A DNA stretch of 60,000 nt from Cryptomeria japonica (lineage: Eukaryota > Streptophyta > Pinopsida > Cupressales > Cupressaceae): assembly GCF_030272615.1 (NCBI RefSeq), contig NC_081411.1, positions 43,457,017 through 43,517,016 on the forward strand, read 5' to 3'. Position 1 is the stretch's first letter. Each line of letters begins with the position of its first letter. Made by a program: the position numbers and the translations under genes. The notes below the pieces were generated by a model that saw nothing but the letters and a program-made list of their open reading frames with translations, was not told where the DNA came from and made no database searches. Shown piece after piece: positions 1 to 11,285 of this stretch.

Positions 1-921
1 TTAACCTCCATTTGGCATCATGAACGCACCACGTGGTCCATGACTAAAGGATAATGAATGCACGGTTACTTCTATAACTAACTCCTTATTTCAAAGTTTA
101 GAAAGGTTGATAGTCTTGTAATTGTAGATGTATTACACAACATAGATGTGCCAGATCTTCATGCAACTGTTTCAAAGCTTTCGCTAATGCATGGATGCAA
201 GGAAGATAACCAATTTTGATGCTGAATCTGCACGTTGCTTACAAATGAAGTCACAGTATTTTGAATGAGATTAGTTTCTTGGATCGTTAATATACATTCG
301 AGGAAGCTGAAGATCCGTGTCCATCTTCTCCACCACATACATGCACCTCAACGTACGTGAGAGATCAACAAGATCCTCAAGCAAATGATATCATGTGTAG
401 ATAAAATTGCCTTTCATGATTTCTCGATTCATTGTTGTGCATGCAAAAGGAGCTGAAGTCCCTTGTCGACCCTTTCCTCCATGAACATGCAGAAAGTATA
501 ATCATCCAAAACACACATGAAGGATTTGACATATTTCACAAGAAAATGAGATCCTTCCAGTTTTGAAGTTGCAGTGAATGCATTTATGTCTTCTCTCGGT
601 GCCTCGGGGTTCCACTTTTTCACAAAGCATTGTATGAAGGACTCGAATGGTACTATTCAAGCAAGAAAGTAATAGAGAAATGTTTTGGATGTGTGTTCAA
701 TTCATCTTGAGTATTATTGTTAATGTTCTTATGTCCTATCAATGATAACCATTTGCTTTCCTTTAGCACTACATGTGAGGAAGATTATCATTTCAAGTTT
801 TGGTATCTTAACTTGAATGTGTGGAATTTAAAATTGATAAGTTTATATCTTATTTCTAGATCAGTTTTGACTAATCTTATTGTTCTTTAAATTTTAGAAA
901 ATCTATATACCCCCATCATAC
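1..921. other. Flank without an assignable gene
   Basis: Left flank of the copia element. The only open stretch is a 64-codon minus-strand frame at 429-623. I do not recognise it, and its upstream minus-strand sequence stays open only briefly. The rest is AT-rich with stops in all frames. The five bases before the LTR (917-921) would be the left target-site duplication, but the matching right copy is gone because the right LTR is truncated. Confidence 0.5.
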
Positions 922-2053
922 TGATAGGAAAGCAAGTGCGGAAATTCGCTTTCCTAATGTCAATTTGCAGAGGAGAACAGACTAGTGTATACAAAATTTC
1001 AACATTTACAGAATATGGCACAAGAAAGAGCATAAACAAATAAACATCATAGAGAGACAACACACAGAGTTAACATGGGAAAACCCTTTCGAGAGAAAAA
1101 CCCACCACCAATAGATAATCAAATTTATTAATAGTATGTTAAAACAATACAATAAAATCTAATCTACAGACTTCCTTCACTCTATCATACTGTCATTCTA
1201 GATTAACCATACAACACTTGGATCACACAATAGTTACAGAATGCTCAATAGCTATCGTAACTTGTAACCCTCCATTTGGTTTACATTCAGCTTCAAATAC
1301 CAAACTAGTTGACATCTGTTTGAGACGGTTGGGAAGTCGAACTATTTATGTCGGTCTGCAATCATGGAAAATCAATTATCCCACATGCAGTAGAGAATCG
1401 AGTTGGTTCATATTCATTTACACCGACGGTCTCATACTTAGTGTTCAAGTGTTTACCTTTTGGAACTCGGTCAGATCACACAGCCACAGTTGATCTTCAC
1501 TCCATCGGCCATCGATATAACTCTTAACTGATACAGCCGATCGTCCAATGATACCCGATCACCGAAGGTCACTTCATTGGATCATCAGCTAGACATGTAG
1601 ACTGCTACCCTGATCTCCGATACCAAAAGTGTGCACCTCATCGGGACATCAGAACATGCTCAGAACTGCTATGCCAATATGCATTGATAGCTCGATAACA
1701 TAAGGTGGTCTCATCGGGACATTGGCATGACATTTAGAATGTCAACCTGATTTCTGATATGCGACCCGATCGCCGAAGGCGACCACATCGAGTTTCAGCA
1801 TAAAGAAAAACATGAAATTCTGATCTCCCAATGGCTCCTAAGGCGAATCCATCCACTTTAGACCAAAACCATTGACCATCAACATAACAAGGAAATAACT
1901 ACTCCGATACCTGATAGATATGAAGACATCGGTCTAAGTCACACCGATCAGAGAATGATCAACAACCAAGAGGTATCACTCTGTTGCTTCATCGGTGTAG
2001 GCTAGTCCAATCAACCCAAAACTATCAAGTGAACTAGAGGCACATTTCCAACA
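922..2053 (-). repeat. 3' LTR of the copia element (complete)
   Basis: The repeat is bounded by TG at 922 and CA at 2052-2053. On the minus strand it begins TGTTGGAAATGTGCC, a start typical of plant copia LTRs, and directly follows a purine-rich PPT. Its left two-thirds repeats at 6208-6994. The U3 part (about 1490-2010) is unusually rich in CCGAT/ATCGG words. Confidence 0.93.
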
Positions 2054-2070
2054 AACTCCCACTTGACGGG
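2054..2070 (-). other. Polypurine tract of the copia element
   Basis: On the minus strand this reads GTCAAGTGGGAGTT immediately before the LTR start, matching the AAGTGGGAG-type PPT common in plant copia elements. It would prime plus-strand DNA synthesis. Confidence 0.85.
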
Positions 2071-2101
2071 GAATTCACTGGACTGATTATCACTTCAGAC
2101 G

Positions 2102-3154
2102 TTACTGAGAAACATGGGTATCAAGACCCATGGATTTTGAACACCACCTGAACTTTTGCATGCTCACGGGTTTCATCAAGGCATCTGCAAAATTTTCCAG
2201 AGTGTCTACCTTGTTAAGACTGAATTTTCCATCTTCCACCATGTCAGGAATGAAGTGATACTGAACATCAACATGCTTCAATCTGGCATAGAAAGTAGGA
2301 TTCTTTGCCAAACATATGGTATTCTGACTATCACTCTAGATTTCAACCTGCCCTGCACCAAAACCAATATCTGAACTCAAACGGCTAAGCTATACTACTT
2401 CTTTACAAGCATGTGTGGCCGCCATGTATTCTACCTCTATAGTGGACAAAGCAACTACAGCTTGTTGCTTGCTCATCCAACTAATTGCTGCACCATTCAG
2501 GACAGAAACATATCCACTAGTGGATCTCCTGTTGTCAATATCCCCTGCCTAATCAGAATCTGTATAATCACAAATGCTGAGAGTTCTCTTTGAATCCTTC
2601 AGATTACCATGATAACACAATTCAAGATTTGAAGTACCCTTCAGATATCTAGACACTCTCTTTACAACATCTCAGTGTGGTCTCCCTAGATTCGACATAA
2701 ATCTACTAAGTACTCCCACTGGTTGGGAAATGTCTGGTCTTGTATAGACCATAGCATACATCAGATTGCCTGTAGCACTTGCATAAGGTACACTTTTCAT
2801 GTCTTCAATCTCTTTTGGAGATTTTGGACTGTCCAGCATAGACAACTTAGTTCCCTTCAAGATGGGAACAACTTGTGGTTTACAGTCAGACATATGAAAC
2901 CTGTCAAGAACATTGGTTATATATTTTCTCTGGTTGAGCCAAAGTTTCCTCTTAGATCTATCTCTTTTGATCTCCATTCCCAGAATGTAATTTTCTAGTC
3001 CTAAATCCTTCATTTCAAATTTCATAGAAAGCTGAGATTTTAAATCTGAGATCATACCTTTTGTGTTTCCTATGAACAACATATCATCGACATACAAAGC
3101 TATGATAAGAATCCTATCACCATCAGTTTTGTAGTAAACACAATGATCAGCTTT
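2102..3154 (-). pseudogene. Copia reverse transcriptase C-terminus and RNase H
   Basis: The upstream part (2672-3097) carries the RT catalytic motif YVDDM followed by KFEMKDLG and the YASATGNLMYAMVYTRPDI block that links RT to RNase H. Beyond a stop, the RNase H part is readable on the minus strand as DSD(stop)AGDIDNRRSTSGY, then SWMSKQQAVVALSTIEVEYMA. The extreme C-terminus is at 2102-2311 (VDTLENFADALMKPVSMQKF). The stop in DSD*AGD replaces the usual tryptophan (TGG to TAG). A further TGA interrupts at about 2672. The order and motifs are those of a copia pol C-terminus. It is not functional. Confidence 0.93.
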
Positions 3155-4339
3155 TTATCTCACAAATCCCAAGGACAAAACAAATGTATCATACTTTTGA
3201 TACCACATTCTGGGAGACTGTTTCAAACCATACAAAAACTTCTTAAGTTTGCATACTAGATGTTCTTTACCTTTTTCCACAAAATGCTCAGGCTGGGACA
3301 TATAAATTTCTTCTTTAAGATCACCATGAAGAAATGTTGTCTTCACATCCATTTGCTCTATCTCCCAATCATATGCTGCTGCAAGTGACAAGAGAAATAT
3401 GATAGATGTCAGCTTAGCTGCAGGAAAGAAGATTTCCCCATAGTCAATACCTTCCTTTTGCAAATACCCATTTGCAACCAGTCTTGCTTTGTACTTATCA
3501 ATGCTGCCATCTAGACCATACTTCCTTTTGAACACCCACTTATAGCCTACATGCTTTCTTTCTTTAGATAGTGCCACCAAATCCCAAGTCCCATTTTTAT
3601 CCAATGATGACATTTCATCATTCATGGCTTTTAACCAGGAATTTGAATCAAACAATTCAATAGCTTCTTTTACAGTCCTAGGCTCATCAGTATCTGCAAG
3701 TAAAGCATAAGCGCAATTAACATTTAACATAGAATGATTGTACTTATTAGGTGTATACCTATTAGGTTGCCGTCTCTCTCGAGTAGACCTTCTCAACTTT
3801 GGTGTTGAGGCTTCTTGAGGTTCCACAGGAGGCTCACCATCATGTTCTTCTTCAGAACTACTTGAACTGCTTGAACTCTCCTCATCTTTAGGTATCTTTG
3901 GAGATTCTTCTTTGGATGGAGGAATTTCAACCTCAGCTTCTCCTTTCTTTACTATATTATGATCTAGTGACATAAGTTTCAGCTCATGAAAAATCACACT
4001 TCTGTTGTACACAACCTTACCAGCCACTGGATTCCAAAGTTTATATCCTTTCACACCAACTCCATAGCCAATGAAGATACATTTCACCACTCTGTTATCC
4101 AACTTAGATCTATTCACATCAAGCACATGAGCATATGCCTTTGCACCAAAAACATGAAGGTGCCTTAAAGAAGGTTTCTTACCAGACCATGCTTCCATAG
4201 GCATTTTGTCAACCAATGCTAAAGTAGGAGAATGATTCAGTAGGTAACACACTATAGCAACTGCTTCAGCCCAAAATGTTTGTTCTAGCCCAACTCTGCT
4301 CAACATGCTTCTTGCTTTCTCCATTAGAGACCAATTCAA
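3155..4339 (-). pseudogene. Copia integrase C-terminal part and RT N-terminal part
   Basis: This 394-codon stretch starts inside the integrase core. It includes the AVAIVCYLLNHSP segment and the PMEAWSGKKPSLRHLHVFGAKAY block. An acidic/serine linker follows at about 3850-3900 (EESSSSSSSSEEEHD). It then enters RT with WLKAMNDEMSSLDKNGTWDLV, KWVFKRKYGLDGSIDKYKARLVA, the QMDVKTTFLHGDL segment holding the first RT aspartate, and KFLYGLKQSPRMWYQK. The frame ends at a TAA at 3155-3157. The same frame continues beyond it to the YVDD motif, so this is one nonsense mutation rather than the natural end. Integrase and RT lie in one polyprotein, as expected for copia. Confidence 0.95.
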
Positions 4340-5322
4340 CCTTTTAGCGACTCCATTCTATTGTGCATTGTAAGGTACAATCTTATGTCTCTTAATTCCA
4401 TGATCAACACAGTACTTGTTGAAATTTGTACTCTAGTATTCACCACCATTGTCTGTTCTTAAACATTTAATCTTTCTCCTAGTCTAATTTTTAACAAGGT
4501 TGTTAAATTCCTTAAACTGATTGAACACTTCTGATTTACTTTTAAGAAAATACACAAATGCCCTTCTTGAATAATTGTCTACAAAAGATACATAGTACTT
4601 AAACTTAGAGAAGCTACATCCACTTGACCAAACACATCAGAGTGAACATAATCCAGAATGTCAGAAGATTTATGAGAATTGGAATAAAAATTAACATGGT
4701 CATGTTTTCCATAAATGCAATGTTCACAGAAATCAAACTCAAAACTACAATCATCCAGACCTTCAACCAGATTCCTATTCTTCAAGGCTTTTAAACCTTT
4801 TTCACCTATGTGGCCTAACCTATTATGCCAGAGCATTTTTTTCTCAGCATGAAGTTTAGATTCCAATGAATTAGCATTATGCATCCTTACAGTTGTTTTA
4901 ACAGACTTTTTAGAAGTTACATTACAAAATATAGGTTCAACATTTAACTTATACAGTGTACCAATGCGATCACCCTTTGCCAATACAATGGAACCCCTAG
5001 TCATCTTGCAACCACTAGACACAAATGTAACTTGTACTCCAGCATCATTAAGTTTACTTACATAGAGAAGGTTTCTTGCTAGACCTAGTATATGAAGAAA
5101 TCCATTTATACCCTTAACTCTACCATCTGGGAATTGAATTTTAATTTTTCCTCTCCCTACAATCTCCAACGTAGAATCACTAGCTAAATATACTTTCCAC
5201 CAGCATACGGTTCATACTTTGAGAGGGAGGTCATGTGAAAAGATGCGCCAGAATCTACTAACCGGGTGTCATCTAATGTAGGCACTAAAAGGGCTGCAAC
5301 AAATGCATCTGCATCACTCTGA
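4340..5322 (-). pseudogene. Copia protease, GAG-pre-integrase and integrase N-terminus
   Basis: The protease active-site motif LVDSGASFHMTS is encoded at about 5228-5260, with the catalytic aspartate codon at 5253-5255. A frame change near 5190-5200 then leads into 4579-5169. That part holds the GAG-pre-integrase zinc module: LWHNRLGHIGEKGL supplies the histidines and FCEHCIYGKH the cysteines. The start of the integrase core follows (DYVHSDVFGQV). Further on, a TAG replaces the usual glutamine in the conserved PQQNGVAE-type motif (here AQ*NGVAK, near 4360). The frame change and nonsense codons show a dead copy. Family assignment is secure. Exact domain limits are approximate. Confidence 0.92.
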
Positions 5323-6091
5323 GAAGATTAAATATCAAAATATTTCTTCTTCTTCTCCTCCTTGCAATCCTTTCAGATATGCCCTCTTTGCCCACAATTC
5401 CAGCAATTCACCTTTGACTTCTTGCCTGGAGATTTTAATCTCTCTTGAGACTTGGATTTCTTTCCTTTCTTCTTGTTTTTTTTCCTTTGGTCTACCTCAA
5501 ACAAAGTGCATCTTTTGTCATCTCAAAAGACTTCTTTCTCATTTCTTTTGACAAAAGAGTATTTACCACAGTATCCATCTTGAACTGGGTCATAGTATTA
5601 TGAATAGCCATCACTAAGTGTTCCCAAGAATCAGGCAATGAACACAACAACAACATGCAACGTTCTTCTTCCTGGATGGACACAACAACAAAAGTTAATT
5701 GTGCAAGAACCATGCTGAATGCATTTAAGTGATCTGCCAATGGTGTTCCTGCATCCATCTTCAGAGAATACAACTTCTTCCTCAAGAAAAGTTTATTGAC
5801 CAGGGATTTGCCTTGATAAATATCTCCCAACTTATTCCAGAGAAGATGTGAAGTCTTCTCATCATGGACGTTTAACAGAATAGAATCAACCAAACATAGC
5901 CTAATTAGACCCCTTGCCTTCCAGATGGCTAAATCCCAATCTTCTTGCTTCATGTCTGAAGGCTTAGAAGTTGCAGTCACAGCACCCCAAAGATCTCTAT
6001 CGACCAGCAAGTCTTCCATCTTGAGTTTCCAAAGTTCAAAACTAGAACCATTAAACTTCTCCATGTCTATGCACCCTGAAGTACTCACCAT
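5323..6091 (-). pseudogene. Copia gag with broken zinc knuckle
   Basis: The likely start is the ATG at 6089-6091, just inside the PBS, giving a gag that begins MVSTSGCIDMEKFNGSSF. This is the UBN2-type gag of plant copia elements, recognisable by NGSSFELWKLKMEDLL, then LWNKLGDIYQGKSLVNK and LPDSWEHLVMAI. Gag forms the virus-like particle that packages element RNA. The uninterrupted frame ends at 5492, and after a frame change a lysine-rich stretch leads to the nucleic-acid-binding zinc knuckle at 5364-5405. That knuckle keeps all CX2CX4HX4C ligands but contains a TGA (5373-5375) between the histidine and the last cysteine. The reading frame extends upstream into the LTR only by chance. Confidence 0.9.
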
Positions 6092-6194
6092 TTCAACCTG
6101 TAAAAAACAAGTAGACACTCTGCAAGACTCCCACTGAAACAGAATTGACATAAAAAACCAACCCAACCCAACAAGGATAACAAAATGGGCCAAT

Positions 6195-6205
6195 CTTTGA
6201 TACCA
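6195..6205 (-). other. Primer binding site of the copia element
   Basis: On the minus strand this reads TGGTATCAAAG two bases after the LTR end. It matches the initiator-methionine tRNA PBS of plant copia elements (TGGTATCAGAG) with one difference. Confidence 0.88.
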
Positions 6206-6207
6206 CT

Positions 6208-6994
6208 TGATAGGAAAGCAAGTGGGGAAATTCGCTTCCCTAATGTCAATTTGTAGAGGAGAACAGACTAGTGTATACAAAATTTCAACATTTACAGAAT
6301 ATGGCACAAGCAAGAGCATACACAAATAAATATCACAGAGAGACAACACACAGAGTTAATGTGGGAAAACCCTTTTGGGAGAAAAACCCACCACCAACAG
6401 ATAATCAACTTTATTAACAGTATGTTAAAACAATACAATTAAATCTAATCTGCAAACTTCCTTCACTCTGTCATACAGTCATTCCAGATTAACCATACAA
6501 CACTTGGATCACACAACAGTTAGAGAATGCTTAATAGCTATCGTAACTTGTAACCCTCCATTTGGTTTACATTCAGCTTCAAATACCAAACTAGTCGATC
6601 GTTACATCTGTCTGAGATGGTTGGGAAGTTGAATTGTTTTTGTTGGTCTGCAATCATGGAAAATCTATTATCCCACATGCAGTAGAGAATCGGGTCAGTT
6701 CGTATTCATTTACACTGATGGTCTCATACTTAGTGTCCAAGTGTTTACCTTTTGGAAATCGATCAGATCACACACCCACAGTTGATCCTCACTCCATCGG
6801 CCATCGGTATAACTCTTAACTGATAAAGTCGATTGCCTGATGATACCCGATCAGCAAAGGCGACTTCATCGGGTCATCGGCTAGACATGTAGACTGCTAC
6901 CCCGATCTCTGATACCAAGAGAGCGCACCTCATTGAGACATCAGAACACACTCAGAGCTCCTATTCCGATATGCATTGATATCCCAATAACATA
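6208..6994 (-). repeat. 5' LTR of the copia element (truncated)
   Basis: The sequence is collinear with 922 to about 1700 of the other LTR. It begins with the same TGATAGGAAAGC on the plus strand, with many point differences. Similarity stops at about 6994, where the other LTR continues for some 350 bp. The element's transcription start region or upstream promoter is therefore missing here. Confidence 0.88.
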
Positions 6995-9424
6995 ATTTCA
7001 GAGAGAGATATATTACAACTTGGTACAACTCTTCAAGCCTTATCCACTCAAGAGACTTGAGTTCTTCTTACCCCCAGAGCATGGTGCAGGGGCACTTGAG
7101 CAATTTTGTTGTGTAGGTTCTAGGAGCTTGGAATCATGTGATTTTGGTTTTCAATAAGGTCAATGGGTTTTTTAATAAGTGCTTAGATGTTTGTAAGGAC
7201 CCTAGGAGTTACTGATTGGCAAATTTTGGCCTATGGGCTCTTAAGGGTGCCAGATAGACCACTTGGTAGAATAAGTTGGTATTGTGTTAGAATAGGTTGG
7301 TTTGATGTTGTTTAGTGGTTTATAAGGTCATTTGGATAATTTGGAAGTGACCTAGGTTTGATTTGAGCAAATTTGCTCACTTAGGTAAAAAGTTGTAAAA
7401 AGTTGCAAAAAGTTGCAAAAAGTTGCTCATAGCAACTTTGCAACATTTGCACTTTCACACACCAACGGCTAGTTGGCTGTTTTTTTTAGATAAAGGAATT
7501 TGTAACCAACCCAAGGCTGATATAAGGCTTGGGAAAACCTATGATAATGTTGGTTGAAGTAATGAAACAAGTAGAGAAAATTTAGCCTTTCAAATTTTGT
7601 GTTTTCAGCGAGTATAGTTAAGTTTAATTGGTTTTGTATGATCTGTACAGACTTCCAAGCCAGACCAAGGCATGAATTGTTAGAGAAGAGACATATATTT
7701 CATTTGATGGTGATTTGAGGTTTTGAAGTGTTATATTTTGCAAGTTTTGTCACTTTTGTTGCAGGCAGGTCCTAAAGACCTAAAAACTAGGGTTTTGAAG
7801 ACTCTATGGCCCATTCCTAGCATTCCATGGTGGAACTCCATACTGAAACCTTATGGAATGTTAGGAGGCCTTTTCAAGTATTTTTTCATTTTTTTTTAAG
7901 ATAAGGGAGGCTAAACTCTAGATTTGCCACCATACCCTAGGCTTGGCACGTTGAGTTGGCAAGCATTGGGGTTTATGGATAACAGACCCTAGTTGGGTAA
8001 ATCCATTGGATGGAATTGATACAAATTTAGATTGGACATCCTCATGGATGTAGAAACCTGAAACAATCAGCATCATCCTTGAGAAATTACACTGGTGAAG
8101 ACATACAAGCAAAAACCTAGATTGTAGGCTTAAAAGGAGGGAATTAGGCCTAAAAAGGGTTAGGATGGTTAGAGACCAAACCCATGTCCACTTCTGAGAT
8201 ATTGTATGAAGCTTCCAAAAGGGTGTCTAAAAATCCAAATATTTCATAGGGGTGTTAAGGACTTGTGATAGATAACTGCAAAGTACCTCGCAGGCAGGGC
8301 TAATTGAACTAGGTCTCCTAGTAGGCCTAAAAGAGAATCGACCCTTAAGCTTGGAATCAGTAAAAAAAGAAGTCGTAAATGAATGGATAGAGTTGGAAAA
8401 CTAAGGCAAATCATCCCTATGTTTTTTGGTTATGTGCGAGTGAAGATCCTATAGTAGAGGGGGTTGGCTTTTGGTGAAGGTGTGAGAAGCTGTTGGGTAT
8501 GAGAGCCTCTAATAAGGAGTGTTGGACTCTCACAAAACTAGAGGTGGTCACCTTAGTCTAAGGACCTTGGGAAGGTCAGTAAGGGTGGGTCATACAACCT
8601 TTGGAAGGTTGGGATAGTGTGATCCATTGGATGGTTCAAGAGATAGCCTAGAGAGACATCAAGAATAAGCAAACCCATTGGAGAGTCCATCCTCTCTACA
8701 TTAGTTTCTTGTTCACTATTGTAAGGATTTTCTAAAAACTCATATGCTAGAAAAAGGAGAAAAAATAAATTAAAACATTCAAGAATTGTGGCATTCATGT
8801 TTTCAACTACATAACCCTAATCATCTAGACCAATCAAATTCTCCAAATTCATCACTAGTTCTCTGAAGAATGAACATTTGGTCATGAATAATGAGGACTT
8901 GGTGTTGAGATAACATATTGATAAATTTTTGAAAGATGACATGTTCCATGAAGGTTCATGCAGTCTCAAAGGCATTTTGGGCTTGGTGGAAGGGTCTCAA
9001 CCCCTTGACCCTGCACTATAGGAAACACCAAAGACATAGCCCCTAAACCCCACAACTAGTGCTACTCGTTGACCTCATTGGGGGAACTATTCCCAAACCC
9101 TTGCAAAGGAAATTTTCTCTAAGCCACTAGGGACTTTTCCTCTAGGCCTCTACTTAGAGCTTTATTTATATATAACTACTACCAACTTCCACCCCCATAG
9201 ACATTTCAGTAATTTTATGAATGTTGATTATAATTTGTCTATGAATTATTGATTTCCACTACTGCGTTTCTTGTTGATGTGTGGATTTTTTTGGTGACAT
9301 TACTATCTATTCCACCATGGCTATGATCTGATCCAAAGCTATTACTTTTCTCTATTTTTATGATCTGATCAAAAGCTATTCTTTTGGCTGCGGTGAACCT
9401 TTCTAAAGCCTATCGGTCTGCAAT
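6995..9424. other. Non-coding stretch, no gene recognised
   Basis: There is no reading frame with recognisable similarity. A short run of near-identical AAAAAGTTGC units lies at about 7385-7430. A TATAAGG-like box at about 7520 and poly-pyrimidine stretches resemble an old LTR, but I could not find its partner copy. I see nothing else to annotate. Confidence 0.5.
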
Positions 9425-10012
9425 CTACCTCAAAGATTGAAAATTGTAAGAAATGTGTTCTGTTAGAGTCTTGAGCTTGCCGGAGGGGCTTGCTCCATCT
9501 TCAATTTGACAGTTAGGTATCAATCTATGCAACATTATAACTAATTGATCATTTATTCCTTTGTTTACAGTACCCTCCTTCAATAATTTCTGAGTTGCCA
9601 TCATCATCATCAACTCAGTTGGACTCATCTCAGAGACTGATTTCTTCTCAACCTGAGAAGTGTCAATTGCCAAAATCTTTACTGGGAATCAGTTTTAATT
9701 GTCGGTATAGGCTCAGTTTCTTTTACCTTATCCTCTTCAACCTCGTTTGCACCGGTGGCTTTGCCACTTGGTGTAGTGTCAGTTACTACCGGTGGAGTAT
9801 TATCCACAATATTCATAGTGTCCTATACATTGCCTTGCTCAAAAATGGTTTATGTCGGTACAGACTGTACACTTTCCTTTACTGTCAGTTGTGTCTGTAT
9901 ATCTATAGTTATTGTCGGTTTGGTCAAAATTGGAGTTGAACTACCCAAAATACCTTTCCCTTTTGATTTTTCAGGAATGGTGGAAGTTATTGCTTTTGCA
10001 AATTCTTCTTGA
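9425..10012 (-). pseudogene. Degraded unrecognised reading frame
   Basis: On the minus strand, 10012 to about 9675 reads as a Ser/Thr/Pro-rich, low-complexity protein segment. Examples are STIPEKSKGKGILGSSTPI and VDNTPPVVTDTTPSGKATG. It has a few stops, and after a frame change continues into the 82-codon frame at 9425-9673 (SEMSPTELMMMMATQKLLKE). The continuity of amino-acid style suggests a real decayed gene rather than a chance frame. I do not recognise a domain. It lies head-to-head with the copia gag fragment that begins at 10046, so it may be captured DNA in that element. No function is proposed. Confidence 0.35.
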
Positions 10013-10045
10013 GATGTAAGAAAATCTATATTTTTCTAGAAGAAT

Positions 10046-10669
10046 TTGGTCCAACCCTTACTGGTCTCATTTATTAGCATCCTGTCCGATATTGAGTTCA
10101 TTGATGTACAAGATAAGGAAAATCCTAAGGATGTATGGGACACTTTGGAAACCATTTATGGTGATGATGAGCATGTCAAGCAAGCTAAGGAAGAGAGCCT
10201 TAGAGAGAAATTTGAAGACATGAGGATGGTTGAAGGAGAGACCATTCAGCAATATGGCATAAGGATCAAAACCGTGGTTGGAGATATCAAGAGCACTGGT
10301 GGAACAATTGATGATGCCACTGTTGTCAGTAAAGTTTTGAGATCATTGTTACAGGTCTATGCAATCAAAGTTGCTTCTATTCAAGAGATAAGGTCTATCA
10401 AAAAAACCAAGGTATCCTTAGACTCTATCATTGCAAAGTTGACTGCATATGAGTTGAATAGCTATGATGACAGTGTTCAGAAGACTGAGTCTGCCTTTAG
10501 AGCATCTGCTGCACCAACCAAAAAAGGAAAAGAAGTAAGTACCAATTATGAATCCAGACAATGTAGGGATATGGATGATGAAGAGATTATGATGGAGTTT
10601 GAAGCTCTTCTTGCCAAGAGACTTCCAAAAGGCACTGGAAAATACAGAGGTAATCTTCCTTTAAAATGA
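10046..10669 (+). pseudogene. Copia gag fragment (second copia element)
   Basis: This is a 207-codon UBN2-type copia gag without its N-terminus. It contains NPKDVWDTLETIYGDDEHVK, the LREKFEDMRMVEGETIQQYG helix region, KVLRSLLQVYAIKVASIQE, SLDSIIAKLTAYEL, and then a DDEEIMMEFEALLAKR spacer before the zinc knuckle. Gag of such elements assembles the particle. The frame ends where the knuckle should start. The knuckle (about 10666-10710) is still readable as stop-FSY-NKIGHIVVNY: the histidine remains but all three cysteine positions are lost. It lies on the opposite strand to the copia element at 922-6994 and has a different sequence, so it is an independent insertion. Confidence 0.88.
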
Positions 10670-11285
10670 TTTTCCTACAATAAGATAGGACATATAGTTG
10701 TTAACTATCCTAAAAATGACAATAAGGATAAACTGAAGAGGTAGGAGAAATTGTCTTGTTGCAGTGGATGAAGGTGTTACTGATGAAGAATTTGAGGATG
10801 AAGAGAATGAGGACATAGTGTTTGTAGTTGTAAAGGAAGAAGTGTCTGACAAGAAAGCCCTTGTCTCTCACATTGACAACTCCAATGAGTGGATTATTGA
10901 TAGTGGGTGTTCTCACCACATGACTGATGAGTAAAGAAAGTTTCTATCTCTGGAAGAATATGATGGAGGTGTTGTCCAGTTTGCCAATGATGCACCATGC
11001 TTGGTGAAAGGTAAAGGATCCATCTCACTGAATGGAAAGAGCAGTGTGGATGATTTCTACTGGGTAGAAGGTCTTAAGAATAACCTTTTGAGTGTTGATC
11101 AGCTAAATGACAAAGGACTCATTCTAGAGTTCAAAGGTGGAGTTTGCAGTATAATTGGAAATAGTGGTGAACTTATTGCCACTAGTAAGTAGACCAGAGG
11201 TAACTTGTTTTAGTTGAATGCCAAGATTAGTCAGTGTCTGATGGCGAAGTTTGATGACAGTTGGATATGGCATAGGAGATCTTGA
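10670..11285 (+). pseudogene. Copia protease fragment, cut before integrase
   Basis: This continues the gag fragment. An acidic stretch at about 10775-10830 (DEEFEDEENEDIVFVV) leads to the copia protease motif WIIDSGCSHHMTD, with the catalytic aspartate at 10899-10901. A TAA follows directly (near 10931). The frame resumes at 11001-11192 with FYWVEGLKNNLLSVDQLNDK, typical of the region before GAG-pre-integrase. The last recognisable residues are near WIWHRR at 11270-11280, where the pre-integrase histidine motif should begin. After this, copia similarity ends abruptly, so the element is truncated here. No LTR for it was found. Confidence 0.85.

Larger units (their letters stand above)
922..6994 (-). 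mobile_element. Degenerate Ty1/copia LTR retrotransposon
   Basis: Read on the minus strand, the element has a truncated 5' LTR (right side), PBS, gag, zinc knuckle, protease, integrase, reverse transcriptase, RNase H, PPT and a complete 3' LTR (left side). The order PR-INT-RT-RH defines Ty1/copia. LTR sequence is shared by 922-1700 and 6208-6994, with clear divergence visible by eye (several percent), so the insertion is not recent. The coding region has stops in the zinc knuckle, integrase, RT and RNase H, and frame changes around the end of gag and the start of the pre-integrase region. It cannot encode functional products. The 5' LTR stops at about 6994 inside sequence that continues for roughly 350 bp in the other LTR, so the 5' end was deleted or replaced. 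Confidence 0.95.

Noticed and set aside
5492-6349. A 285-residue gag starting at 6349
   Set aside because: Residues upstream of 6091 are translated from the PBS and LTR. The ATG at 6089-6091 is the plausible gag start.
7500-7620. Solo LTR with TATAAGG promoter
   Set aside because: Looks LTR-like but has no second copy, no PBS or PPT and no clear TG/CA ends in the window.
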